Assembly: GCA_964034945.1 (NCBI GenBank)
Contig: OZ035962.1
Span: forward strand, 11,617,888-11,681,887
From: Chrysopilus asiliformis
Taxonomy: Eukaryota > Arthropoda > Insecta > Diptera > Rhagionidae
Direction of reading: 5' to 3'
DNA: 64,000 bases
This document shows positions 21,267 to 32,922 of the stretch, in pieces. The notes under the pieces were generated by a model. That model searched no databases. It was not told the DNA's origin and saw only the letters and a program-made list of their open reading frames with translations. The first letter of the stretch is position 1; the number at the start of each line of letters is the position of its first letter. The translations under genes were made by a program, and so were the position numbers.

Positions 21267-22795
21267 TTATTTCATGTTTTCATCGTCATCGTCATCATCA
21301 TCACCACCAGATTTGCTTTCTGCAACAACTTTTGGGGATTTATGGCTTTCTTCCTTCTCTTCGGTTTCTAATTTACGCTTTTTCGCTTCTAATCCTTCAT
21401 CAGTTTCCAGAAATTTATCCCAATTTGTCAGCCGTTTGGCTGTTTCAGTTTCTGATTCACCAATTCTGAAAGTCGAAAGAATTTTTTTTTATTTATTTTT
21501 CAATAAGTTGGCAATTTCTAATTTCTTTACTTGAATTTCGTTTTTCCATCCCAGATCTCAGCCTCCAGTTTCCGTTTTCCAAAGAATCGGCCATTCATCA
21601 TTTGAACTACGAGATCGGCTTCCTCGGGATCTCCCATTGTTATTTGCGCAATTCCCTCGGGATGTCTCTGGAAGGAAAAACAATTCTTTTCAAATTTTAA
21701 GGAACGAAAATGTTATGTTGATGGATACCGCAAATATTCTAAGGCTTATTATGCAAAATGAAGTTTTAAGGACAGAATAATAATAATTATTAACGGGCGA
21801 TCCGTAAAATATGTCACACCAATTTAGGGAAAGGAGTGGGCGATATTAAAAATAGGCAGAGACGCTAACCAAAAATTTTTTGAGTCTGGTTCGGTTTAGC
21901 TTTAAGAGTGAATTGGATTTCCGGATTTTGGTTTTGGTACCTAAAATTTAAAAATTTGGTTTCGTTTTCTTAAATTTCCAAAAATTTGGATCTGGTTTTG
22001 ATTTCTAAAGTTCCAAAACTTTGTTTCTGATTTTGGTTTCTAAAATTTCAAAAATTTGGTTTTGATTCAGGTTTTGGTTCACTGAAATTTTAATAGTGTG
22101 AAAATTTAAAGTTACAGAATACGTGACATAGAATACATGACGCTAATTTTCGGACCACCACCCCCTCACGACCCGGTTTTTTCGCGTTTTTTGGTATGGA
22201 GCGCAATACCACAGACACCGAACCTTAAATTGTGACGTATTTTATGGATAGCCCCATACAAAAAAAAACCAGTGAAAGAGTAAATAAGGGAAGTGTGGGA
22301 GCCAAAAATACGATAATTAGTACGACATAATTTGTGGACAGCCCATGACTTCAAAAATGCGATTTTCCTTACATCATACAAAACCACACGTCGAACAGTT
22401 CCGCATTTTCCACACTCCTCTCGCAAATCGTTCTGATAATCAATGATGAGGTGTACTTCCTTGTCGAATAGTTCCGGTGTAAAAAGATTTTTCACAACAA
22501 CAACTCGTTCGTGTTTCGATCTTTCCCCACGCATTTTCTCCGGCCGCCAGTCAAATAATCTAACGAGTGTTAAAAAATAATTAATAATAAAAACATTTCA
22601 GAATAAATAATTTTGCAAATAATTTTACTTTTCTTTCATTTTCAAAAGTTTCTCCTTAGCCTTTTTATTCTTCTTCGGCTTAAGTGCTGGATTGTATTCC
22701 CCGCGCATTTGGAACTTGGCACGTTGAACTTTGATAGTGTGCCCTCGAACATCGGAGCCATCCAACAGATTGAGGGCCAGGTCCACTGATTCAAT
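21267..22795 (-). CDS. barc: Tat-SF1/Cus2-like U2 snRNP splicing factor, 3' four exons
   Basis: Four minus-strand exons with GT/AG borders and matching phases: 22795-22629, 22559-22373, 21667-21531 and 21465-21267 (TAA at 21269-21267), giving 229 residues; introns are 69, 705 and 65 bp. Exon 1 holds the end of the first RRM (IESVDLALNLLDGSDVRG) and a Lys-rich linker. Exon 2 gives LFDWRPEK, then KHERVVVVKNLFTPELF, the start of the second RRM with an acidic helix (DLREECGKCG). Exon 3 gives HPEGIAQITMGDPEEAD and NGRFFGKRKLEAEIWDG; the Arg-x-Phe in GRFFG is the signature of U2AF-homology motifs, which in Tat-SF1 bind SF3B1. Exon 4 ends in a Lys/Glu-rich stretch and seven Asp, a short version of the family's acidic tail. 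Drosophila's Tat-SF1 orthologue is barricade. A 3' splice acceptor at 22796-22797 shows that upstream exons (first RRM start) exist; I could not find them in the window. No frame damage seen. Confidence 0.9.
21794..22254. mobile_element. MITE inside the Tat-SF1-like gene intron
   Basis: Inverted ends: CGGGCGATCCGTAAAATATG(TCACA) at 21794-21818 and, reversed from 22230-22254, GGGCTATCCATAAAATACG(TCACA). It fills most of the 705 bp intron. Its interior contains a GGTTTCTAAAATTTCAAAAATTTGGTTCTGG-type tandem (about 21865-22085), also found at 24640-24905 (minus) and 47500-47630. GGGC(T)NTCCATAAANTACGTCAC ends are common in arthropod miniature elements; no transposase is present. Confidence 0.65.
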
Positions 22796-22797
22796 CT

Positions 22798-23180
22798 GTA
22801 AACAGAAATTAATGGATTTCAATTAGTGAATCTCTTTAGAATTTACTCAAATAATGGCAAATCTTTGCATTTAACGGATTGTTACACAGACGGTGTTTTT
22901 TCTTACGAAATTCATATTCAAATTTAAACCGATAGCAATTAATCAATGTTTCAATTAAGGAAATGTGAATAGTGGCATTGGGAATACTTTGGCGATGATG
23001 ACAATTTTTTTTAGCCATTATCATTTGGCTGATTGCGTGCGGGTGTTACGAAATTAACCTTCAAACTCGATAAAATGTGCAGAAATATTTCAATTTCTTT
23101 TAATTTGGATAAAACTCAATTCAGTAATCAGAATTCGTTTTGTTGCATGCAAATTTTCGTTGCTTTTGAAATTCTGTTAA
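22798..23180 (-). other. Upstream intron of the Tat-SF1-like gene
   Basis: Lies just 5' of the first identified exon on the minus strand, directly upstream of the acceptor (TTTCTGTTTACAG) at 22796-22810. No exon encoding the start of the first RRM was recognised here or further upstream, so the intron is long or the missing exons lie outside the window. Confidence 0.5.
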
Positions 23181-23745
23181 GGGGCTAAACAGAATTAGAC
23201 CGACAACAGCGCGCGGTAACAGCAGGCGTAATATTACAATTGTAGACGTCGGGGGCGTCCTTTTCTGTCAAATGTAAGCAAAGGTGGCTGAACCGAACCA
23301 AAACTAAACCATTTTTAAAAAAAATATCACTTGTGTTCAACACAAAACTTTCCTCTGCAATATTTAATTTCGGAAAAATATATAAGAAATATTTTTTCAA
23401 ATATCTAAAGAACCGTTAAAGACAAGTAAAAACTGTTAAAGGAAAAAATACAGGAAATTATATTTGCTTTAAATCCGGTTATATTTATTTTTTCAAAATA
23501 GCGCATAGTTTTTGAGAGATTTTCAAAAAATCGAGATTTTTAAAAACACTGAATTCTTATCAAATATCTTTTTCACAAAAATTGTATGAGAGGTACCCGT
23601 TATAGCTATCGTCACTTTTCCAAAAGTTTATATAAAACTACCATTTTTGTAATACTTATTTACAAAAAATTTTAAGTCGCTAGGTCAACGCGTTCTCTCG
23701 GAGACCTCAAAATCCTCACTTTTTTCGAGAAAAAATGAGAAAAAG
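23181..23745 (+). repeat. Repeat shared with 42.5-43.0 and 16.5-16.8 kb
   Basis: TTCAACACAAAACTTTCCTCTGCAATATTTA, TATTTTTTCAAATATCT, AACCGTTAAAGA, GCGCATAGTTTT, ACCCGTTATAGCTA, AAAAAATTTTAAGTCGC and GGTCAACGCGTTCTC occur in the same order at 42595-42960. Probably decayed, no open frame. Confidence 0.65.
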
Positions 23746-24270
23746 GATATTCACGTTATCCTTACATTCGCCGGAACAGTCCCGGACTTAGGCATAATTC
23801 GATTTAGTCATGAAACCAAAAATGTTTGTCCGTGACGGAGTTTCTCCATAAGATCTTCATCGTGTTTTCCTTCATTATTCCCAAAAAAAAAATCACCTGC
23901 GGCGCAACTTCTTCTTTCGCCTGCGGCGCATCGAAAAAAAATACCATAAAAAGTGATTGAAAATTCACTTATTTTAGAAAATACCTGGCGAGGGGTCTCG
24001 AGGGGAGGAAAAAGTCAGGTTTGTAGTAGAAAAATCGAAAGCCCTTAGCCCCCTTAGTAATACTGTAAAGTTTCATTAAGATAGGACCACCCAATTCGAA
24101 GATACCAGGCGAAGGGTATAGAGAGGGAATTTTCTCAGAGGTGAGACCTATCTAGATCGATTCCTTGTCCCCGAAAATCCCTAACCCTCAAGTTTCGTGA
24201 AAATCGTTAGGCGAGTTTTCGAGATCGTTTGTGCAGACAGACAGACAGACAGACATTCCTCGTATTATAT
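23746..24270 (+). repeat. Repeat with CAGA tail and duplicated CCTGCGGCGCA
   Basis: Begins with a decayed ATTCACGTTATCCTTAC word of the 122-bp-unit family. It has CCTGCGGCGCA twice (23896-23906 and 23920-23930), then units with ATACC(T/A)GGCGA(G/A)GGGT (23983, 24102), a CGTGAAAATCGTTAGGCGAGTTTTCGAGA segment and (CAGA)n at 24235-24256. Similar to the arthropod repeats ending in CAGACAGACAGA. Superfamily unknown. Confidence 0.55.
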
Positions 24271-24639
24271 TATAGGATACGTACAACAGACAGACCGTCA
24301 GAAAGATGCACGGACATCCTAATAATTTCTCCTCAAATGGATTTCGTACGGATCACACATTTTCTATCTGCCCCCGTTTCCCAGTCGGTCTCCGTCGTAA
24401 ATACAATACCTTCCCCCTATAGAAGAGGAAAGTGAAAAGGTTGTAACCAAATCAAAAACTAGAATTTTTTAGTGGTTCAAATTTGAACTTTTAGGATTGA
24501 AAAATTCTTATTATTTTCCATTTCCGACCAGCTTTAGACCCCAATACATTTTTTTATATTAATTTAGTACCAAAAAACGTCCTTATGCCCACTAAGTAGT
24601 CTTTTGTAAGAACAAAAACTACTAAACCATGAAGAATTC

Positions 24640-24905
24640 AGTGAGCCAGTACCAAATTTTTGAAACTTTAGAAACCAGAACCAAATTTTTAAGATTTTAG
24701 AAACCAAAACCAGAACCACATTTTTAAAATTTAAGAAACCAGAACCAAATTTTGAAATTTTAGGAACTAAAACCAGACCAAAATTTTTGAAATTATTTAA
24801 GAAGCCAAAACCAGAACCAAATTTTGAAATTTTAGGAACCAAAACCGAAAACCAGAAATCCAATTCACCCTTGAACCAAATCCGAACCACACTCAAAAAG
24901 ACTTT
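24640..24905 (-). repeat. GGTTTCTAAAATTT tandem repeat, minus copy
   Basis: Reversed, it reads repeated GGTTCTGGTTT...CTAAAATTTCAAAAATTTGG with a unit of roughly 35-45 bp, beginning with GGTGAATTGGATTTCTGG as in the copies at 21895 and 47540. The minus-strand frame 24564-24896 (FGSGFL/LVLVPKISK pattern) simply translates the satellite. This and the intronic copy are in opposite orientation. Confidence 0.75.
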
Positions 24906-26655
24906 TGGTTTACATTTTTGCTTTTTGCGATGAGTTCAAACTCATCGATAGCGCCGGCCTTACATTCGTCATTCTGTCAACATCAATTACGCTCCATTGG
25001 TTTAAAAAAACGACGCGGACGTCCGCCGTTGACGCTCGCATTCTGTTTAGTTCTTAATCCTTAAACTTGGTAAAAGCAAACCAGAGTCAATTAATTAAGC
25101 AATCATGCAATTTCTTCAATTTGAAACCACGATGCATTTACATTTAGATTTTTTTCTTGTTGATCAAAAAGTAAAAAAAATAATGTTTTCCCAATCAGTG
25201 AAAAGTTTAATTCGGAATTTAATTAAGTTAAATTACAACTTTATGGTAATATCACAAATCAATACATTTACGTTAAGAATGATAAATTGATTCATCATTA
25301 AAATTGTATTTGTTTCTTGTTGGTTTTATAAATTTCCCAGAAATTTGGCTATAGACACGCGGTTTTATACAGACATTTTACAGAAAGTTGGATAAAGTTT
25401 TGATTATGGAAAACTGGAACATGTTTTTTTTCCTTGAAATGCAAAAATATTAAAAAAAAACCTCTAGGTTAAGGGTATGTAAATAAAAGCGAGTGACCTT
25501 GTATTTACAGATGTTTCAACAGTCTTGGATTTAGACAATCTGAGGTCCTATATAAGAATCTTAGGCTAAGAATTTTAGGCTTTAAGTACATATCTACCGC
25601 GTAAAAAGAGATTTGGGTGTATATTTACAGAAACCAAGTCATATAATTGAATTGAAAAATATCTGTTTTTTTTTAAAGGACTTTCGGTGATGTTTCCGGG
25701 ATTTGAATTGGGACCACTTGAATTAAAAAATGCATCTCAACCTGATTTAAAAAATGCATTTTAATCATACAGTAAACAACCAAAACCGAACGGATTGAAT
25801 TTCACAACAAAACAAATGCATCGAAATTACATAATTCGGGAAAATTTGCATAAGTTCTGAAAATAGCATCAAAATCCCTGTGGTTTATTAATTTTCCACT
25901 GTGACTGGAAAACATTTGTACTCAGAGAAACTCTAAAAATAAATTTAAAAAAAATAATCACTTTCTAGTAAAAACAAGAAATATGTGCATGTTTCAACTG
26001 TGGGAAATTTTTGATTGAAAACTATAAATAAAATCCTCAAAATTATGCTTGCTACATTTTATTGTTTTTAAAACAATGAATTTTCCAATTCTATGGAAAT
26101 GTGAATAATATTTCGTATTCCGTGGAAATTCGTATGTTTCAAAAATGTTGTTCGAAATTGCGGGAGTTAGTTTGTCCGCGAATTCACAAATTGATCTAAA
26201 ATAGAATGACAGATAGATTCATCCAGACGAAACTTGTAACAAATTCCTTGGACTTGAACTTCGTTTGACTTAATTTTACACGACATGGCGGGAAGAATGG
26301 GTTACAGCTGCTGCTCAGAGTGTTTTGCACTTGATTTTTTAGCATTAGAAAAAAATTAGTCATCACATTAAGATGTTTGAATTTTTTTATGTGAATTTTT
26401 TATCTTAACTTCCGTCAATAAATTATAAGAAAATAAGATCAAATTTTCAAGACATATTAGACTGGACGCTGATCTTGATTTTGCAATTTCCGTAAAGAAG
26501 TGTTTAAGAAAAGTTTAAGGAAGCTTTTTTTCATAGTTGAAGTAAAGTTTACAGAATTAAAACACGAAACTGCAGCAGATGAGAGCGCTAGAGAATTAGG
26601 ATGAGAAAAAATCGGGACATCAAGAAAATTGTGATTCGGTTTTAGGTGCGTTAGC
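24906..26655. other. Unassigned AT-rich DNA
   Basis: No gene recognised. A more GC-rich stretch, GACGCGGACGTCCGCCGTTGACGCT... (25012-25045), resembles 38520-38570 (GCCGTTGC...GTTGACGCTACCATTCTGTTTAG), suggesting another dispersed repeat. Frames are short and AT-driven. Confidence 0.35.
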
Positions 26656-26660
26656 GATTC

Positions 26661-26778
26661 GAAAAAAAACGTCCATTACCTCAATGTATCGCACAACAAA
26701 TCTTACATTTTGAGAATTTTTATACTCAAAATGTGGGATTTGTTGCGCAATACAATGAGGTAATGGGTGTTTTTTGCG
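26661..26778. repeat. Inverted repeat hairpin, ~52 bp arms
   Basis: Left arm CCATTACCTCAATGTATCGC...ACATTTTGAG (to ~26714), a ~10 nt A/T loop, and right arm CTCAAAATGT...GCGCAATACAATGAGGTAATGG are imperfect reverse complements with about five mismatches. Total ~115 bp. It could be a foldback MITE; pre-miRNA-like folding is possible but the arm mismatches do not suggest a conserved miRNA. Confidence 0.6.
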
Positions 26779-27283
26779 TTAGGGATAACAAAAGATTTTG
26801 ACTTCGGCATGTCCGTCCGTCTGTCTGTTCATCTGTATGTCTGTCAGTCTGTCTTCTGTCTGTCTGTCCGTATTTCTGTCTGTCCATCTGCCTGTCCGTC
26901 TGCCTATCCATCTGCCTATCCGCCTGTCTGTCCGTCTGCCTTTCCGTCCGTGAACATCATAATTTTGAAAGGATTGAGCTAGAAATTTGAAATTTTGTAT
27001 AATCACGATTCTCGTAAATGGCTAAGCTAAGTTCTTGAACGGGAAAAATCGGACCATTCCTTCCCCATTCCGGTTTTTTTTTCAATTTCCTTGAAAACGG
27101 TGAGTCATATTGAATTTATAGAGATGAAATGTGTTTTACATAACCGTTCCATACATCGAAATCCAATCGGACCACTTTTTCCCCCTTCTCCAATACAAAT
27201 GGTTTTTTTAATTAACATTTTGTCTGTCATCATATAGAGTATTTGACGATTGGCCACTGGTAATTGTAGCTTTTCTTATGTTT
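26775..27283 (+). mobile_element. Helentron-like repeat copy
   Basis: Starts inside the family at GCGTTAGGGATAACAAAAGATTTTGACTTC, has a GTCY tract (26808-26950), GGATTGAGCTAGAAATTTGAAAT, one block-B unit and the 3' end TATTTGACGATTGGCCACTGGTAATTGTAGCTTTTC. The 5' dyad is replaced by the hairpin at 26661-26778. Confidence 0.72.
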
Positions 27284-28540
27284 AAAATTCACTTTTTTAT
27301 TGATGAAATTTTGAGTGTTTATTTCAAAAATAAAATAAAAATCGTGTATTCGATTTGTCCCTGGGTCATTTTTTTTTTGTTAAAATAAAATTCAAAATTA
27401 AAATATCTGGCCTACTTAGGGTGGTCTTCTTTGCAGTACGTGAAAAAGATAGAACAAAGATTTACTCTACCATCAATTGAAAGGCATATTTGACTTGGAT
27501 TTGCACCAGTTTTCGCCTGCGGCGCATTTTTCGTTTAATAATTTCAAGTTAAATCATAGTCTTTGAAAAAATTCGCGTGCGGTGCTTTTTTAAGTTATTT
27601 TATGACTTTATTTTAAATTTGTAATACTAAGTATTTTTTTTTTCAATTGACGAAATCCTGTGTGTGCTACTGGGTCGGTCAGTTCGATTGGGCTGAATTT
27701 AGATGTACGAAGTATAACAAATAGTCATAAATTATAAAAGCAAAAAATTTAAAACATGGGCCCATATTTTCGCTTATGGGAAAGTAAAAAAGAAAACCTG
27801 AAACTAAAAATCAATTATTGAATTAAGCCCTCACCTAATTTTAAAAAGTAATTCGCATATAAGCAATCTCCCCACTACTGACTGCACTGTTTAAGGCGTG
27901 GATTTATAAATTGCTTTTAACACCACAACGATTTGTTTTACAGCAAAACAAATGATCTTAAGGCAATAAACTGACTACAGACGAGATTACGATCGGCACG
28001 TGAATCGTAATATTTTAATTGACTTTAATTCAGATATAAAAATATATTCCAATAGATATAAGTACCGATTTGTATATAGAAAAACAACAAATATTATGCA
28101 TTAAGGTCATGCACACAAATAAATCTTAGGACTCACCCAACTGATTGACAACAAAGTTAATGTCTTGTCTAATTAATTGTAAATTGTTAAATCGTTTGGT
28201 GACAATCGTAATGGGATTTCATTTATGATTAAAAATTTTGCCGCCTCAATGCACATCTTCGATCGCATAAAATATGCGATGCTATAATTTTGATATTTTT
28301 CAAGGGAATATAGCATAATTGAGGAGGATCTATTTATAGTTTTATCCATATTAAAATCGCAAAGTGATTGGAAAAGCACAACAACTGTTGGATAATTATG
28401 CTATTCGAGTGAAAATATCTCCACAGATACTAACCATTTCTATTTTGAATTGCTTTTCAAGCTTTCATTTTAAATTTTGCAATAAAAAAAACACTTATAA
28501 TTTACCAAGAAAACGTCAAATCAATCAACATACATTTTTA
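27284..28540. other. Unassigned DNA with two GC-rich words
   Basis: Contains TTCGCCTGCGGCGCATTTTT (27511-27530) and TTCGCGTGCGGTGCTTTTT (27569-27587), variants of the recurrent word, about 58 bp apart. On the minus strand a donor-like GGTGAGTCC lies near 28134; no exon could be supported. Frames lack motifs. Confidence 0.35.
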
Positions 28541-29252
28541 TACTCGATATGAGAATCATATAAAAGTATATAATATTTAGTATACCGATTGTAACACATC
28601 GAACCAATCGTCGAACACAAAAATGACAAAAGATTTTGATTTCCGCATGTCTGTCCCTCTGTCCCTCCGCCTGTCCGTCCGTGTATCCGTAAACACCATA
28701 ACCTTCGAAAGGATTGAGCTAGAAACTTGAAATTTTGTGCAGCTGCGTCTCTCGTAAATAACAAAGCTTTGTTCTTAAACGGGCAAAATCGAATAATTCT
28801 TTCCCCCTTCCCCATTTCAACTAAACAGTCGGACCATTCCTTCCCCCTTCCCCCTTCCCCTCACCCTCTGACAAACGAAACAGATTTTTGCAATTTTCTC
28901 GAAAACGGCGAATTATATTGAAAAATTTATGAAGGTAAACCGTGTTCAGAATAAGATTTTACATAACTTTCCCGTACATCAAAATTCAGTTAGACCGTTC
29001 CTTATCCCCTCCCCCCACACAAATGAAAGAGTTTTGTGAGATTTTCTCGAAAACGGTGAATGGTATTGAAAAAATTGTGGAGACAAAATGTGTTTAGAAT
29101 ATGATTTTACACAACCATTTAAAACATCAACATCCGATCGGACCACACCTTCTCTCCTCTCTTACATAAATGAATTTTTTTAATCAAAATATTGTAAGTC
29201 CTCATATAGGGTAGTTGACGATTGGCGCTGGCAATTGGAGCTTTTCCTATGT
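28541..29252 (+). mobile_element. Helentron-like repeat copy
   Basis: Full order of parts: 5' dyad (TACTCGATATGAGAATCATATAAAAGTA), GTAACACATCGAACCAATCGTCGAAC, a short GTCY tract (28648-28690), GGATTGAGCTAGAAACTTGAAAT, block-B units (GAAAACGGCGAATTATATTG, GAAAACGGTGAATGGTATTG) and the 3' end GTTGACGATTGGCGCTGGCAATTGGAGCTTTTC. Confidence 0.75.
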
Positions 29253-31075
29253 TTCAAACAAAGTCCGGAAACATCAAAAATCTCATAATTGAATATTTTA
29301 TGTGATTTCCACAATTCCGATAAATTCCAATAATTTTAAGACAAACGAACTGATCGCCATGAACTTCTTCCTTATTGTGGCTACCGCTACCACCCATCCA
29401 GACGCTGATCTTTGATGAACTTTCAAGGTTCTCGATTATCTACTATAAGAAAGCTGTCCATTTAAATGCCCATTTTGATCGAACGCAACATTTGCTGCCT
29501 ACATTAAATCCAACAACTCTGATCGGATTGCCTACTGGTTAAAGTCACGCCAGTCAATTCTAATCTTAAACTAGCAAATTAATTAACTAACGATCTAAAT
29601 TCTAGCCACTTAATAGTAGTTTAATTCCGAGTACTGTGTCGGTTCTTTATCTATTCTAGAGTGATCTTGAATTCTATTTTGAGGATCATTATTTGTGCCG
29701 ATACATGACACAATACCGCATTGCAACATAAAACACGACTGCTAAAAATGAAAATGCAAGAAAATTCGGAAAATAGACGCAATCCGACAGGGCGACATGC
29801 GTGTGCCATATCTCATAAGTTTTTCTATTTTCTTTTTCGGTTCATGGACAAAAAAAGTGTCAGAAATTCGCTGCCTTAAATTCTAGAATGCGAAAATTCT
29901 GAAAATTCCGACAATGGGACTGCGGTGGATGTAAGCTGGCCCCCATGATCTTTAAGGAATGACAAAAACAAATGAAACTCAAGTTTTACAAAAAATTCTT
30001 GGGGACGATCACAATTTTCGGACACTGTAAAAATTAAGTTGTAATTTTTGTTTGGCAATCAATTTGGGAGTTGCTTTCTTCCGATTTCTTAGGAAGTATA
30101 GAATTATGGGGCTAAATACGACACACATTTATTAAATTTCCCTAAATACGTCACACGGTAATTAAATTCTATACAAAAAATTGCGAACAAACCGAACGAA
30201 GGTATCGAGGGAGTGCTGGGAGGGTTCGAATAGGCAAACATTGGTGTGACGTTATTTTATGAACCAAAACTTTACCCCACGGTTATTATTTTAGATTTTG
30301 ACGCCAAACAACCAAAAAATGTCACACTGTACAAAATTGCAAAAAAGAAAACCCAAACAAGCAAATAAAATGCAAGTATCTCGAGTACCAAAAGAAATGT
30401 TTGAGGTTCTTGTGATTCCTTGGCAGACATATCGTCTTGCGCATATCTAAACGTATTCGTTTATTTGAATAGTGGCGAACTGTGAAAAGATTCAGATAGA
30501 ATCTTCGCACGTTGATTGGTACAATTAACGATACTTTTGTCATATCGTTGGCCACCTATTTAGCCGCACTCATATGATGCATATTAATGTAATTTTAACG
30601 GTGACCGAAGAAAATCTTCAGATCGGATCGGATTAAAAACGCCGCAAATGCTGAGAATAATCAAATAATTAAAATGCAAATGATGTCAGACGATAATTTT
30701 ATGCCCTGATCTTTTTGTGTTCACGACGACCTATCCCAATATTTTGTTGTCTTGTTTTTTATTTAAATGGTCACATGAGACATTGGATAAATTACACAGA
30801 TTAATACCTGACTTCGATCCAAAGCTATTTATAAATTTCTTATGAGAATGATTTAAAAATAATTTAGGGAAATGTGATCTTGTCATTAAAAATACTAGGA
30901 ATTTTATGAACAAGGTTAAAAAATGTGATTTAAAGCGGATTAATGAGGCAAACCAAGAGAATTCCCAAATTTAAAAGTGAGAAAATTGTAATAAAACTAT
31001 TAGAGTTTGGCATTATTAATCTTATGGTATTCAAAAAGGAATGTTGTCACGAATTCTGAAAATAAGAAAAAAAAA
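29253..31075. other. Unassigned DNA with a partial MITE-like segment
   Basis: Within 30100-30275, GGGGCTAAATACGACACACA, CCCTAAATACGTCACACGG and, reversed, GGTTCATAAAATAACGTCACACC resemble the GGGCTATCCATAAAATACGTCACA ends of the intronic MITE, so a decayed relative probably lies here. No gene recognised; the minus frame 30322-30555 has no known domain. Confidence 0.4.
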
Positions 31076-31565
31076 ACATAAGAAAAGCTATACTATTGCT
31101 ATGGGCCAATCGTCAAATATTCTATGTGATGACAGACAAAATGTTTATTAAAAAAAATCATTTGTATAGGAGAGGGAGAAAGGAGTGGTCCGATTGGATT
31201 TTCATGTATGGCACGGTTATGTAAAATCCTATTCTAAACACGTTTCATCTTTATAAAGTTTTCAATAAGACTCACCGTTTTCGAGAAAATACGAAAAAAT
31301 TCCATTTGGATGTGGAAGAGGGGAATGAGTGCTTCAATTGAATTTCGATGTATGGAACGGTTGTGTAAAATCATATTCTAAACACATTTTACCTTTATAA
31401 AGTTTTCAATAAGACTCACCGTTTTCGAGAAAATTGCAAAAAATTGTGGGGAGAAGGTGGTAGGAATGGTCTAATTTTGCCGGTTCAAGAACTTAGCCTA
31501 GCCATTTACGAGAAACGTTACCATACAAAATTTGAAGTGTCTAAAACTCAATCCTTTCGAAAATT
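31076..31565 (-). mobile_element. Helentron-like repeat copy, minus strand
   Basis: Reversed family order: AGAAAAGCTATACTATTGCTATGGGCCAATCGTCAAATATTCTATG (3' end), two block-B units with CTCACCGTTTTCGAGAAAAT (31272, 31418), GAACTTAGCCTAGCCATTTACGAGAAACG, and CTCAATCCTTTCG, where it stops before the GTCY tract. Confidence 0.75.
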
Positions 31566-32833
31566 CTCACGTATTTGTGATCACAATACCAAATAATGCT
31601 AAAACTCACTTATTCGGTTTTCTCACGCTAAATTTTCTCTCACTTAACAATCATAATGCCGCTGCAGGACCAATTTGAAGTTTTTGGGGGTTGACTCGAA
31701 AGTCAGACATTTATAGGGAAGTTGCGATGTATACTCTAGGAAAAGTTTCTATAAAATCGATTTTTCACAAAAAAAAAGTTTTTTTAAGGGAAAAACCTCG
31801 CCTTCTGTATTTTTTTTTAAACAAAATTGAAGTTATGTTTCACCTTGAACGGTGAAAATCTTTGCTTGGTATTTTTTTTTTGATTTGCCTGCGGCGCATT
31901 TTTTTAAAAGGTATTTTTCTACATCGCATTGTATTTAGTTATTTTTGTCTGCGTTATAAATTCGTGTTTAAGATAAATATCTCGGAGTTTTTAGCAAGTT
32001 CGGCACGAAACCTATTTTTCACAAGTCTTAAGTCCATTATTGGATTTTTGCAGTTCTGCCGCATGAAGTTTTATATTGTTTTACGATCAAAGTTGATAAA
32101 GGGGGTCGCCGATTCGTTCATATCTCCAAATTTCTAAAATGGGGGTCGCGACAATACTAGATTGGGACAGTTCTCACGACCCGTGTTGTTGATAGGTTGC
32201 AATGAGAAAAAAAACCTTACAAATGCTGTAATAAATGTTTTGGTATTCTTAAAGTTACGAAACTTCAATTTCAGAGGACCAGTCCCGCTTCTCTATTGTA
32301 TCACACTCCGGAATGTGATGCAATAGTGAAAAACACGCAAAAAAAAAATCCAAAAGGAAACAAGAAAATAATCACAAAAAATCACACTGTAAAATTATGA
32401 AACCGTGTATAAGAATAGACCCGGGCGAAAAAAACATGGTTTGGAAAAGTTTTTGTTATGCCACCAGACGTTTATTAGTTAATATTTTTGAATAAAAAAA
32501 TATTTATTAATTTTTGCATAAACCTTTATAAATGCAAAGTCGTAAAAATTCGGCACTAAAAATGCATTCATTATTATTTTTTTCTTAGATAGAGTTAATC
32601 CCTAATTTATAATCGAAACAAGTTAAAAAAGATTTTAAATCTATTATAATTTTATGCGATTTTCCCAAAAAACGCAGACTAGTCTAAATCGCATAATCAA
32701 TTTTATACTATGAATTTAATACCGCTATTTCCAAATGTGCAAAATAAAGGATCTCCACCCAGAATTTCTTTTCACCTGATGTGAACAAAAAGACTGCACA
32801 TTTTTATTCATGAATCAAATAGATAAGGCAATG
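31566..32833. other. Unassigned AT-rich DNA
   Basis: No gene recognised. It contains one exact CCTGCGGCGCA (31888-31898) followed by poly-T, in the same setting as elsewhere. The frame 31862-32137 reads across that repeat and lacks a domain. Confidence 0.35.
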
Positions 32834-32835
32834 TA

Positions 32836-32865
32836 ACACATGGATCAATAAGTCCCGAGACTAAC
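32836..32865 (+). repeat. Mariner left terminal inverted repeat
   Basis: Thirty bases, an exact reverse complement of 33711-33740; flanked by TA at 32834-32835. This end is downstream of the transposase stop. Confidence 0.95.
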
Positions 32866-32922
32866 AATGAAAACAACATTTTTTTTGCAAAATTTTTTTT
32901 TATTCATCAATATAATCACCTT

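Noticed and set aside
22166..22372. C-terminal part of the 122-codon minus ORF over exon 2 of the Tat-SF1-like gene
   Set aside because: Past the GT donor at 22372 it reads intron and MITE sequence; the family match stops exactly at VLYD and resumes in the next exon.
24564..24896. Minus ORF of 110 codons (FGSG/LVLVPKISK)
   Set aside because: It translates a ~40 bp GGTTT tandem repeat also present at 21.9 and 47.5 kb.
30322..30555. 77-codon minus ORF resembling a mitochondrial-targeting N terminus
   Set aside because: Composition alone is not evidence; no continuing exon or family match.
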